A stretch of 64,000 nt of DNA, taken from Jiangella ureilytica (GTDB lineage Bacteria; Actinomycetota; Actinomycetes; Jiangellales; Jiangellaceae). A program made the position numbers and the translations under genes. The notes under the pieces are model-generated. The model was not told where the DNA came from. It worked only from the letters and a program-made list of their open reading frames with translations, and did no database searches. Of this stretch, positions 43,224-51,353 are shown one piece after another. The DNA lies in assembly GCF_004348545.1 (NCBI RefSeq), contig NZ_SMKL01000002.1, positions 62,001-126,000 on the forward strand, given 5' to 3'. How positions within the stretch are numbered: the stretch's first letter is position 1; each line of letters begins with the position of its first letter.

Positions 43224-45041
43224 GTGACGACACACCCTGCTCTCGACGACGAGCAGCAGCGGCTCGACCGCTCGTACGCCGTCCTGGGCGACGACGCGCC
43301 GGACCGGCCGCTGATCTTCGGCCGGGTCGACGACGCCGGCGGCTCGCGCTACGTGGGTCGCCTCGAGGTCCGCGACGACTCCGGCGACCCCGTCGTCATC
43401 GCCTGGCACTCGCCCGAGGCCGGCGCGTTCTACCAGGCCTGCGCCACCGATCCGGCCGGCGTCACGCTCAAACGCGTCGTCACCGTCAGCGGCCGCCAGG
43501 TCATCGCCGTCCACGACGAGATCGCCGGCGGCGCTCCCGCCGACGTCAGCCCCGGCCGCGACAACCGCCCCGTCGTCGGCAAGGTCGTCGTCGCCGCGCT
43601 CGAGCAGTTCCGCACCGGCACCATCGCCGAGGCCACGGCGACCCTCCGGCCCGAGCAGTACCGCATCGTCCGCGAGGCCGGCGACGGCGTCCTGGTCGTC
43701 CGGGGCGGGCCCGGCACCGGCAAGACCATCACCGCGCTGCACCGCGCCGCCTGGCTGGCCGCCCACGACGACGGCGTCCGCTCGGCCGGCCTGCTGCTCG
43801 TGGTCCCGACCCCGGCCCTGCGCAGCTACATCGGCGATGCCCTGCCGTGCCTGGGGGTCGACGCGCTGACCGCTGACATCGCCTCGCTCTACGGCGGCCC
43901 GGCCCGACGCCGCGGCCGCGACACGAAGGCCGAGGCGGCACGGGTCAAGGGCTCCGCCGTCATGGCCATGGTGCTGCGCCGCCTGGTCGAGTCGGCCGGC
44001 GACCCCGGCACACCCGAGGACCTGCTGCGCCAGCTCTACGGCGACCCGTCACTGCTCGAGCGCCTCGCCGACGACCTCCTCAAGGTGGGCCAGCGCGACG
44101 TCCTGTACCGCGAGCCGGCCGCGTCGGCCGACGACGAGCCGTGGACCGTCGACGACCTCGTGCTGCTCGACGAGCTGTCGCACCTGCTGGGCCATGCGCC
44201 GCCGCGCTACGGGCACGCCGTCGTCGACGAGGCCCAGAACCTCTCGCCCATGCAGGCACGCGCCATCGCCCGCCGGTGCCGCAACGTCACGCTCGTCGGC
44301 GACCTCGAATGCTCCACCGGCCCCGGCAAGCACGACTCCTGGAGCGAGCTGACCAGCTACTTCGCCTCCGAGGCGCGCGAGGCCACGCTGAGCCTCGGCT
44401 ACCGCGTCCCGCGTCCCGTCGTCGAGCTGTCGCGCCGGCAGCTGCCCGACGGCGGCACCCTCGACCTCGCGCAGTCACTGCGCGACGGTCTCGGCACCCC
44501 GCTGGTCCGCCGCGTCGACCCGGGCGACGCCGTCGCGGTCGCGATCTCCGCGGGCGAGGCGGCGGCCGGCACAGGGTTCAAGGTCGGTGTCGTCGTGGCC
44601 CCGGCCCGCTACGACGAGGTGCTGCGCTACTGCTGCTCGGCCGGCATCAAAGCCGGCGACGGCCGCGACGGCGACCTCGCGCAGCCGGTCACGCTGCTGC
44701 CGGCCGACCAGGTCAGCGGCCTGGAGTTCGACGCGGTCGCGCTGGTCGAGCCGGCCGAGATCGGCGACGACACGGAGCTCGGGCGGCGGCTGCTGTACGT
44801 CGCCATGACCCGGTGCACGCAGTCGCTGGCGGTCTTCCACTCGGCGCCGCTGCCGGCCGGCATGGAGCACCTCGAGGGCCCGGCGCCGTCGCGCGAGCCC
44901 GAGGTCGAGCACCGGCCCCGGCCCGCCCGCACCGAGGACCTCGTCGACCTGTTCAAGCTCTTGCGCGACGACGACCGCATGCTCGTCGAGGTCATGATCC
45001 GCCGGCTCCTCCGCGACTCCCTCGAGCGCGACGAGGACTGA
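43224..45041 (+). CDS. Short HelD-like SF1 helicase
   Basis: 605 residues. IFGRVDD..SRYVGRLEVRD..VVIAWHSPEAGAFYQA..GVTLKRVVTVSGRQVIAVHDE is the HelD signature region. Walker A is GGPGTGKT (161-168), motif II AVVDEAQNLSPMQ, and motif VI-like YVAMTRCTQSLAVF. HelD normally begins with a long coiled-coil arm that enters the RNA polymerase secondary channel; here only about 15 residues precede the GRVDD region, so the arm is missing. GAGGAAGGG precedes GTG 43224. It could act on DNA or on stalled polymerase in another way. Confidence 0.75.
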   Translation: MTTHPALDDEQQRLDRSYAVLGDDAPDRPLIFGRVDDAGGSRYVGRLEVRDDSGDPVVIAWHSPEAGAFYQACATDPAGVTLKRVVTVSGRQVIAVHDEIAGGAPADVSPGRDNRPVVGKVVVAALEQFRTGTIAEATATLRPEQYRIVREAGDGVLVVRGGPGTGKTITALHRAAWLAAHDDGVRSAGLLLVVPTPALRSYIGDALPCLGVDALTADIASLYGGPARRRGRDTKAEAARVKGSAVMAMVLRRLVESAGDPGTPEDLLRQLYGDPSLLERLADDLLKVGQRDVLYREPAASADDEPWTVDDLVLLDELSHLLGHAPPRYGHAVVDEAQNLSPMQARAIARRCRNVTLVGDLECSTGPGKHDSWSELTSYFASEAREATLSLGYRVPRPVVELSRRQLPDGGTLDLAQSLRDGLGTPLVRRVDPGDAVAVAISAGEAAAGTGFKVGVVVAPARYDEVLRYCCSAGIKAGDGRDGDLAQPVTLLPADQVSGLEFDAVALVEPAEIGDDTELGRRLLYVAMTRCTQSLAVFHSAPLPAGMEHLEGPAPSREPEVEHRPRPARTEDLVDLFKLLRDDDRMLVEVMIRRLLRDSLERDED

Positions 45042-45154
45042 GCGGTCCACTGCATTGGCGCAAGGCGGCCGTCATCGTCGCGACCGCGGCACCGCCGAAC
45101 TCGACCGACCGCGGCGGGCTGCGGTCAGCCGTCGAGGGACTGCTGCGCACCTGG

Positions 45155-45322
45155 GTGGAACTGGAACACGGCACGGCCGGCACGGTGGCGCAGACCGAGG
45201 CGCGGGTGCGGCGCGTGGCGGCAGGACTGACGGAGGTCCGGCTGCCGGCGCCGGGGAGATGGTGGGATCGTCTGCACGAGTTTGACCGCCCGCGACCGCG
45301 TGAACCACAGCAGGACGAGTAA
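45155..45322 (+). CDS. Possible small protein (uncertain)
   Basis: A coding-like frame runs from about 45041 to TAA 45320-45322. The only conventional start is GTG 45155, giving 55 residues: a helical Glu/Arg/Ala-rich stretch ending in RWWDRLHEFDRPRP. Upstream in-frame residues also look coding, but only a CTG (45050) is available there. It may be a small gene with an unusual start or chance. It lies in the 458-base space between the HelD-like gene and WYL pair 2. Confidence 0.3.
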   Translation: MELEHGTAGTVAQTEARVRRVAAGLTEVRLPAPGRWWDRLHEFDRPRPREPQQDE

Positions 45323-45499
45323 ATGGTTCATCTGGTGAAACCGTCACCACCTTGTGCCTATCGAAACCTCCGTGGCTAACCGGCAGTTGGGGCAATACAC
45401 CACGGTAATTCGGTCCAAAATGAGAAATGGCGAACTACCCTGGCCTTTCACATGACACGGGCATAGCATGATCGTCCGATGTTGCTGTGGAGGGGCGCC
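45323..45499 (+). promoter_or_regulatory. AT-richer leader of WYL pair 2
   Basis: This stretch is clearly less GC-rich than the surroundings, with runs such as GGTAATTCGG and CCAAAATGAGAAATGG, and should hold the promoter of the second WYL pair. I could not find a good -35/-10 pair, nor the TGTCCGNG-N8-TAnnnT element used elsewhere in the island (best candidate matches three of eight upstream bases). Confidence 0.4.
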
Positions 45500-46411
45500 A
45501 TGGCTGGAGGACGGGACCAACTCGGTCCATTGGAACGGGTGACTCGGGTGCTGGTCGCGCTGGTCGCGGCCGAGCCGAAGGGGATCCCTACTCCGCGATT
45601 GCTGAAGATCGCGGCGTTCGGCGGGGGAGAAGAACATCATGTACGGCAGTTGAAACGGCTGATCGAAGATCTCAACACGGCCGGGTGGGACATCCGCAAC
45701 ACCGCGCCGCCCGGGCAGACCGCCGTCTATCGCGCGTTCGCCGGCGACAATCGGCTGCGGCTGACCCTGACTCCGGCGCAGCAGGCCGAGCTCGCGCGCG
45801 CCGCGCTCATCGCCGGCGACTCCGAGTTCGCCGAGCGCGCCGGCATCGAGGGCACACGCGCGGAGCCGATCCCGGAGTTGCGCACCGCGCAGCGGGCCGG
45901 GCAGGACGACGCCCTCGACAAGGTCCTGTACGCGCTGGAACGACGGTGCCGGCTGCGGTTCGTCTACAAGCAGCGGCATCGCGTCGTGCATCCGCACTTC
46001 GTCTATCCCGGCACGTCGGGCTGGCACCTGGTCGGCCACGAGGACGGCAGCGAGAAGGACAAGCGGTTCGTCACCGACCGCATGTCCGCCGTCCGGGTCG
46101 ACCTGCCGCGCACCGCCCACCCGCGGCACGAGCCGTTCCGCGACGAGCTCGACCCGCTGACCTGGGGGGTCGACGAGCCCGTCGACGTCACCGTCGAGAC
46201 GACGCCGGAGCACCGCAACCAGGTCGAGACACTGCTGGGCACGCCGTCGTACCACGAGGTCGACGACGACGTGGTCCGGCTGACCATCCGGGTGACGCAC
46301 CGGTCGGCGTTCCGCAACCGCGTCTACGAGCTCGGCCCGCGCGTCAGCGTGCTCGGGCCCGAGAGCATCCGCAGCGAGCTCCTCGCGGAGCTGGAATCAT
46401 TCCTGGACTGA
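45500..46411 (+). CDS. PafB-like WYL transcriptional regulator, pair 2 first subunit
   Basis: 303 residues, clearly paralogous to the protein at 36962: both begin with AGGRDQLGPLER or PGGRDQLGPLER and share GWDIRN, RRC-L-F-YK, GTSGWHLVGHE and FVTDRMSAV. HTH, WYL and WCX domains occur in that order. GGAGGGG precedes ATG 45500; an upstream ATG 45479 overlaps that site and is rejected. Three bases separate it from the partner gene. It lacks the shared promoter element of pair 1, so it may sense or answer a different signal. Confidence 0.8.
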   Translation: MAGGRDQLGPLERVTRVLVALVAAEPKGIPTPRLLKIAAFGGGEEHHVRQLKRLIEDLNTAGWDIRNTAPPGQTAVYRAFAGDNRLRLTLTPAQQAELARAALIAGDSEFAERAGIEGTRAEPIPELRTAQRAGQDDALDKVLYALERRCRLRFVYKQRHRVVHPHFVYPGTSGWHLVGHEDGSEKDKRFVTDRMSAVRVDLPRTAHPRHEPFRDELDPLTWGVDEPVDVTVETTPEHRNQVETLLGTPSYHEVDDDVVRLTIRVTHRSAFRNRVYELGPRVSVLGPESIRSELLAELESFLD

Positions 46412-46414
46412 CCC

Positions 46415-47428
46415 ATGACCATCACCACGCCCGTGTTCGTCCGCCGCTTCGAACGGGTCGCGCACGCCCTCCAGATCCTGACCATGCACCCCGACGGCGT
46501 GCCGCTGAGCCGGCTCGCGGCCGAGCTGGACGTGGACGAGCAGACGCTGCGCGCCGAGATCGTCGCGTTCTACTGCGCCGACAGCGCCGCGTTCGACCCC
46601 GGCCCGCTGCGGCAGGTCCGCATCGAGTTCCTCGACCGCGACGGCGGGGTCGACGACGCCGATCCCGCCGTCGCCGAGCTGGTGCGCGCGTCGACCGAGC
46701 GGCCCGCGGCCGAGATCGGCGTGGTGCACACCTCGCCGGCCGAGCTGGCCAACATCTACCGGGCCGGGCAGGCGCTGCTGTCGCTCGAGCCCGAGAACGA
46801 CGTGCTCGACGGCGCGCTGCGAGCACTCGGCGACACGATGCTGCAGGGCATCCGGCCGGTCGACGACCACTGGAAGGCCGAGCTCGCCGCCATGCTCGTC
46901 GAGGCGATCAAGCGGCGCCGCTGGGTGCACATCGACTACACGCCGGTGTGGCGCGACGACAGCCGCGAGCACCGCATCGCGCCGTACCGCCTCTTGCGCA
47001 CCCGGCGCGGCTGGGAGGTCGACGCCGGCATGTCCGCCGACGGCCGCGTGGTGGGCAGCTTCCTGCTGACCGGCATCCGCGAGGCGACGGTGCTCGACGA
47101 GACGTTCGAGCGCACGCCGGAGATCGACGACCGGCTGGCGACCAGCCGGTACGAACAGCAGGTCGAGCTGGTCGTGCCGCAGGACGCGCGCTGGGCGGTC
47201 GACCGGTTCGCCGAGGGCTCCGACGTGCTCGCCGAGGACGCGGAGTCGGTCCTGCTGCGGGTGCGGCTGCTGCCGCCGGTCGAGCGACGGCTCGGCATCC
47301 TGCTGCTCACCGCCGGGCCCGAAGCGTTCGTCACCGATCCGCCGGTGCTGGCCGACGCCGGGCGGACCCTCGCCCGCGAGCTGCTGGAGCACCACGCGGG
47401 CGCTCGCCCGACCACCGCCGACGACTGA
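46415..47428 (+). CDS. PafC-like WYL transcriptional regulator, pair 2 second subunit
   Basis: 337 residues, paralogous to the protein at 37914: VRRFERVAHALQILTMHPDGVPLSRLAAEL (HTH), ANIYRAGQALLSLEP, and a WYL domain with HIDYTPVW, IAPYRLLRTRRGWEVDAG and VGSFLLTGIREATVL. ATG 46415 lies three bases after the first subunit's stop. The conserved order within both pairs indicates that the whole pair was duplicated as a unit. Confidence 0.8.
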   Translation: MTITTPVFVRRFERVAHALQILTMHPDGVPLSRLAAELDVDEQTLRAEIVAFYCADSAAFDPGPLRQVRIEFLDRDGGVDDADPAVAELVRASTERPAAEIGVVHTSPAELANIYRAGQALLSLEPENDVLDGALRALGDTMLQGIRPVDDHWKAELAAMLVEAIKRRRWVHIDYTPVWRDDSREHRIAPYRLLRTRRGWEVDAGMSADGRVVGSFLLTGIREATVLDETFERTPEIDDRLATSRYEQQVELVVPQDARWAVDRFAEGSDVLAEDAESVLLRVRLLPPVERRLGILLLTAGPEAFVTDPPVLADAGRTLARELLEHHAGARPTTADD

Positions 47429-47454
47429 TCGGGCCCCATGACAGGCTTGGCCGC

Positions 47455-47874
47455 ATGGCTGAGAACGCACTACGCACGGTGTTCCTGCGGCGCGTCGGCG
47501 AGCGCCGCTACGTCGCGACCAACGTCCGCGGCGGCGAGTTGACCGTCGGGGAGGACGGCGACGACTTCACGCCCGTCGAACTGCTGCTCACGGCGATCGC
47601 CGGCTGCTCGGCCATCGACATCGACCTCATCACGTCGCGCCGCGCCGAACCCGAGAAGTTCGAGATGGTGACGACCGCGACCAAGATCCGCGACGAGCAG
47701 GGCAACCGGCTCGAGGACATCGAGGTCTCGATCCGCATCACGTTCCCCGACGGCGAGGGCGGCGACGCCGCACGCGAGGTGCTGCCCGACGCCGTCAAGA
47801 AGACGCACGACCGCCTGTGCACCGTGAGCCGGACCGTCCAGATCGGCACTCCGGTCACGCTGAACCTCGGCTGA
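47455..47874 (+). CDS. OsmC-family protein
   Basis: 139 residues. TPVELLLTAIAGCSAIDIDLI contains the first conserved Cys of the OsmC/Ohr fold. The usual second Cys motif near the C-terminus is read as THDRLCTVSRTVQIG, so the peroxide-reactive pair appears present. OsmC-like proteins reduce organic hydroperoxides. It starts 26 bases after WYL pair 2, close enough for read-through transcription. Confidence 0.82.
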   Translation: MAENALRTVFLRRVGERRYVATNVRGGELTVGEDGDDFTPVELLLTAIAGCSAIDIDLITSRRAEPEKFEMVTTATKIRDEQGNRLEDIEVSIRITFPDGEGGDAAREVLPDAVKKTHDRLCTVSRTVQIGTPVTLNLG

Positions 47875-47882
47875 CACCCGAT

Positions 47883-49397
47883 ATGTCGTGGGTCGACCGC
47901 CTCGGCGAGCTGACTGACACGCGCACCATGCGCCGTGGCCAGGACTACGCCGGCCGTGGTCTGGTCGTCGACCTCGCCGACGACGGTGACCGGGTCACCG
48001 CGGTGGTCCGCGGCACGGACGACTACCGGGTGGAGCTGGTCGCGACGAAGCTGCGCTGGTTCTGCGACTGCCCGGTGGGGGTCACCGGCGCGTTCTGCAA
48101 GCACTGCGTGGCGGTCGCCATCCGGGCGGCGGGAGACCATGCTCGGGCAAGCGAACCCGCCGGGCTCGACCCGTTCGACGTCCGGGCCGGTGGCGACCTC
48201 GCGGTGCTCGCCGACGAGGTGGCGCGAGTGTTCACCCCTCGTCGCCGCTACTACGACTACGACCAGGCCAACGCCTATGCGGACGCCGCGGAGGCGACGA
48301 CCGGCCTCCTCGAGGAGTGGAGCCGCCGAGCGCCATCGGCTGGGCTGCTGACCATCGTGCAGGCCGCCATCGATCGTGCGGTGCGCACGATCCTGCGCAG
48401 CGACGACTCGTCCGGCGGCCAGAGCATGCAGATCGACCGGCTGCTCGACGCCCACCGGAACACGGCCCGGCACGCGTCGCTCGACCGCAAGTCCGCGACG
48501 GCGCTGGCCCGGTGGCTGTACCGCTTCATGTTCGCCGGACCGCAGGACTTCCTCACCGTCGACATCGATCAGTACGCCGACGCCGTCGGGCCGGCCGGAA
48601 TCGATCTCTATCGCCGCCTGCTCGACCGGACCGGCGACGGCCACGCGTCGGCGCTGCGCCATGCGCGCGGGCGGCTGGCGATCCTGAGCAGGGACGCGGA
48701 GCAGATCAGGGCTCATTTCGGCGGCGACCTGAGCCGCGCGTTCCTCGTCGACGAGCTGGCCAGGGCGCTGGAGGACGCCGGCCACGCAGACCTGGCCCTC
48801 GCACACGCCCGGGCGGGCCTGGCCGCGGATCCCCGGTCGCCGTACGCCGCTCCGCTCGTCGAGCGATTGGTCACGGACGCACTGCGCCGCAGCGCCGTCG
48901 ACGAGGCCGCCCGCCTGCGTGCGGACGACTTCCACCATCGCCCGTCGACGACCACCTACGCCGCGCTCGAGCGGGCGGCCACCGCCGCGGGCAGCTGGGA
49001 GGTCGAGCGCGAGCGCGCGGACCCCGTGCTGGCGGCGGCCGATCCACCGGGCTGGGTCTCGACCTTGCTGCGCCAGGGTGACTCCGCCGCGGCGTGGGCA
49101 GCGGCGGAGACGATGCCGGAGCGCGTCGGCCTGGACCTGTGGCGGCGACTGTTCCGCGCACGGGTGCGGATCGACCCGGCGTCGACGCTGCCGCACTACC
49201 GCCGTCTCGTCGAGCAGTGCGTGCTCGCCGGGGATCGCGGCAACTACCGGACGGCCGCACGGTTGCTGCGGAACATGCGCGACACCGCGACGAAGGCGGA
49301 CCGGTCGGCGCAGTTCGCGACGTATCTCGCCGAGCTCCGCGAGCGCCACCGGCGGCGCCCGGCGCTCCACGACGAGCTGCGCCGGGGCGGGGTGTGA
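47883..49397 (+). CDS. SWIM zinc-finger protein
   Basis: 504 residues. The SWIM motif C61-x-C63-x8-C72-x-H74 lies in WFCDCPVGVTGAFCKHC near the N-terminus. The remainder is helical, Ala/Leu/Arg-rich, and looks like a TPR-like or alpha-solenoid scaffold. SWIM domains bind DNA or proteins; actinobacterial versions have no known function. ATG 47883 follows the OsmC stop by eight bases, suggesting one transcript. It ends ten bases before the convergent DUF2277 stop. Confidence 0.78.
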   Translation: MSWVDRLGELTDTRTMRRGQDYAGRGLVVDLADDGDRVTAVVRGTDDYRVELVATKLRWFCDCPVGVTGAFCKHCVAVAIRAAGDHARASEPAGLDPFDVRAGGDLAVLADEVARVFTPRRRYYDYDQANAYADAAEATTGLLEEWSRRAPSAGLLTIVQAAIDRAVRTILRSDDSSGGQSMQIDRLLDAHRNTARHASLDRKSATALARWLYRFMFAGPQDFLTVDIDQYADAVGPAGIDLYRRLLDRTGDGHASALRHARGRLAILSRDAEQIRAHFGGDLSRAFLVDELARALEDAGHADLALAHARAGLAADPRSPYAAPLVERLVTDALRRSAVDEAARLRADDFHHRPSTTTYAALERAATAAGSWEVERERADPVLAAADPPGWVSTLLRQGDSAAAWAAAETMPERVGLDLWRRLFRARVRIDPASTLPHYRRLVEQCVLAGDRGNYRTAARLLRNMRDTATKADRSAQFATYLAELRERHRRRPALHDELRRGGV

Positions 49398-49407
49398 CCG
49401 GCCGTCG

Positions 49408-49689
49408 TCAGCGCGGGGCGCCGGCTGCGATGCGGGCCTCGTAGCGCGCCCGGGCCTTGGCGGCCTCCACCTCGCGGTCGCGCGGCGGCGCGTTGGTGAC
49501 CAGCGCGTCGAGGAGATGCCTCGTCGTGTGGGCGATCTCCTCGACCGCGTGGTCGAACGCCTCGCGGTTCGCCTGCGACGGGTTGCGAGTGCCGGCCAGC
49601 TTGCGCACGTACTGCAGCGCGGCGTCGTACACCTCGTCGTTGGTGGCCGGCGGAGCGAGATTGTTGAGCGGTCTGATGTTGCGGCACAT
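49408..49689 (-). CDS. DUF2277 family protein
   Basis: 93 residues. The N-terminal MCRNIRPLNNLAPPATNDEVYDAALQYVRKLAG is diagnostic for DUF2277, a small conserved family of unknown function. Helical throughout. Convergent with the SWIM gene, and 51 bases downstream of the regulator gene on the same strand. Confidence 0.85.
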   Translation of the reverse strand: MCRNIRPLNNLAPPATNDEVYDAALQYVRKLAGTRNPSQANREAFDHAVEEIAHTTRHLLDALVTNAPPRDREVEAAKARARYEARIAAGAPR

Positions 49690-49740
49690 GCCCCCGAGCC
49701 TAGGCGCAGCCGCCGAGAGCGTGCACGCCCTCAGTCGCCG

Positions 49741-50742
49741 TCAGTCTCCGACCAGCACGTCGCCGCGGGCACTGCGCTGGTAGCGGACCACCCGCCCGTC
49801 GCGGGTCCGGTGGACCAGCCCGGCGCGCAGCAGGACGCCCAGATGGTGCGAGACGGTGGCCGGGGCCAGGCCGTGCCGGGTGCTGAGGTCGCCGGTGGAC
49901 CGCGCCTCACCGAGGTCGCAGAGCAGCACGCCGCGCGTGGTCCCGAGCAGCGCGGACACGGCCCGGCGACGACGGTGTCCGGCGGCGGCGCCCGCGGCGG
50001 GCGCACCCGCGCCCACGCCGTCCGCGCCCACGCCGTCGGCCGGATAGCAGAGGACGGCGTTGCCGGGCGCGCAGATCTGCACGCTCAGCGCCGGCCAGCG
50101 CAGCGCCGACGGCGCCAGCACCAGCTCGTCGTCGCGCAAGGCGAGCCGTTCGCGATACGGCTTGCGGACCTCGAGCCGTCCGCCGGCCCAGCGCAGGTCG
50201 CCGTGCAGGGACGCGAGCACGTCGCCGACGCCGTACTCGGCCAGCCGGTGCGAGCGGGCCCGGATGTCGGCGTCGAGCGTCCCGTGCAGCGCGCTCCAGC
50301 CGTCGGCCAGCGTCGCCCGCCAGAACGCCCGCATGCCCTCGGCGACACGGGTCGCGAAGGTGCCGGCGCGGACGGCGGCGCGCGCCTCGCCGGGCAGCTC
50401 CCGCTCGGCCGCGCACCACTCCAGCTGTTGCGCGACGACGCCGGAGGGCGTGGCGGCGACGGCGTCGAGCTGGGCCTCGAGCAGCCGCGACCGACGCCCG
50501 GCCGGCGGCTGCGGCGTGAGCAGATCGGGGATGTAGCCGCGGCCTGCCTGCGGCAGGACCGCCGCGACCAGCGCCGTCCGCGGGTCGCGCAGGGCCGTCC
50601 GCGCCGCCGGGCCCGGGTCGCCGAACACCGGGTGCCGACGCCCCTGCGCCGCGAGCATCAGCCAGCCGATCAGCTCATAGGCCGGCGACGGCGTCAACCT
50701 CACCCTCGCGAGGCTCGCGCTGTCGACGTCCACCAGGATCAC
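49741..50742 (-). CDS. ArsR-type regulator with DUF5937-like N-terminal domain
   Basis: 333 residues. The N-terminal two thirds look like DUF5937 (VDSASLARVRLTPSPAYELIGWL...). The C-terminus is an ArsR winged helix (TTRGVLLCDLGEARSTGDLSTRHGLAPATVSHHLGVLLRAGLVHRTRDGRVVRYQ). A GVGADGVGAGAPAAG linker joins them. No metal-binding Cys motif is seen. GTG 50742 is chosen. The gene diverges from a secreted protein gene across an intergenic palindrome that is the likely operator. Confidence 0.8.
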   Translation of the reverse strand: MILVDVDSASLARVRLTPSPAYELIGWLMLAAQGRRHPVFGDPGPAARTALRDPRTALVAAVLPQAGRGYIPDLLTPQPPAGRRSRLLEAQLDAVAATPSGVVAQQLEWCAAERELPGEARAAVRAGTFATRVAEGMRAFWRATLADGWSALHGTLDADIRARSHRLAEYGVGDVLASLHGDLRWAGGRLEVRKPYRERLALRDDELVLAPSALRWPALSVQICAPGNAVLCYPADGVGADGVGAGAPAAGAAAGHRRRRAVSALLGTTRGVLLCDLGEARSTGDLSTRHGLAPATVSHHLGVLLRAGLVHRTRDGRVVRYQRSARGDVLVGD

Positions 50743-50768
50743 GGGTGCACGATAGCCCTCCTCGTCCC

Positions 50769-50788
50769 GATTCGACCCAGGTCGAATC
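50769..50788. promoter_or_regulatory. Operator palindrome between the ArsR-type and SnoaL-like genes
   Basis: Perfect inverted repeat GATTCGAC-CCAG-GTCGAATC. It lies 26 bases upstream of the regulator start and 59 bases upstream of the divergent gene, so a bound repressor would block both promoters. Size and symmetry fit an ArsR dimer site. Confidence 0.7.
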
Positions 50789-50847
50789 TCTTCGGACCCG
50801 GCCCGGCACTGCTCTTGACTCGGTGCACCGTCCCGAGAGGAGCACCC

Positions 50848-51351
50848 ATGAAGATCCGCGCCCGCGCCGCACTGCCCGCCGTCGCCGTCCTCGCCGCCGC
50901 CGCGCTGCCCGCCGCCTCGCACGCCGACCCCGCCGCCGAGGTGTCAACCGCCGGCCTGCCGCACCGGATGTGCGCGAAGGCCTTCGACCGCGCCGTCGAC
51001 GCCTACGTGCAGACCACCCACGACCGCGACGTCGACGGGTTCGCCGCGGTCCTGCACGAGGACGTCACCGCGATCTTCGCCACCGGCGACGTCCTGTACG
51101 GCAAGGACCAGACAATGGGCTTCATCGAGCGGTTCTTCGCCGCGCCGGACTGGACGCAGACCTTCCAGGAGCTGACCCGCGAGGTCCGCGGCTGCAGCAC
51201 CGGCTTCGTGCTCTTCGACTCCGTCTACACGCCGTCGCCCGGCGCGGACCCGGAGCCGCTGGTCATCGGCGTGACGTTCGTCTTCGAGCGGAGCCGCTGG
51301 CTGGCACTGCACAACCAGGACAGCACCGGCCCAGCCACCGGCACCCCCTGA
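50848..51351 (+). CDS. Secreted SnoaL/NTF2-like protein
   Basis: 167 residues. A signal peptide (MKIRARAALPAVAVLAAAALPAASHA) precedes an NTF2-like domain with VDAYVQTTHDRDVDGFAAVLHEDVTAIFATGDVLYG and FVFERSRWLALHNQDS. These folds bind or isomerise small ligands; the substrate is unknown. GAGAGGAG precedes ATG 50848. It is divergent from the ArsR-type regulator and probably its main target. The stop is two bases from that of the convergent gene. Confidence 0.78.
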   Translation: MKIRARAALPAVAVLAAAALPAASHADPAAEVSTAGLPHRMCAKAFDRAVDAYVQTTHDRDVDGFAAVLHEDVTAIFATGDVLYGKDQTMGFIERFFAAPDWTQTFQELTREVRGCSTGFVLFDSVYTPSPGADPEPLVIGVTFVFERSRWLALHNQDSTGPATGTP

Positions 51352-51353
51352 CG

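Noticed and set aside
45323-45499. A PafBC-type element before WYL pair 2
   Set aside because: The best TAnnnT boxes have at most three of eight matching bases upstream at the correct spacing.
50769-50788. tRNA T-arm (GGTCGAATC-like)
   Set aside because: No acceptor or anticodon stem can be drawn around it, and the perfect palindrome fits an operator better.
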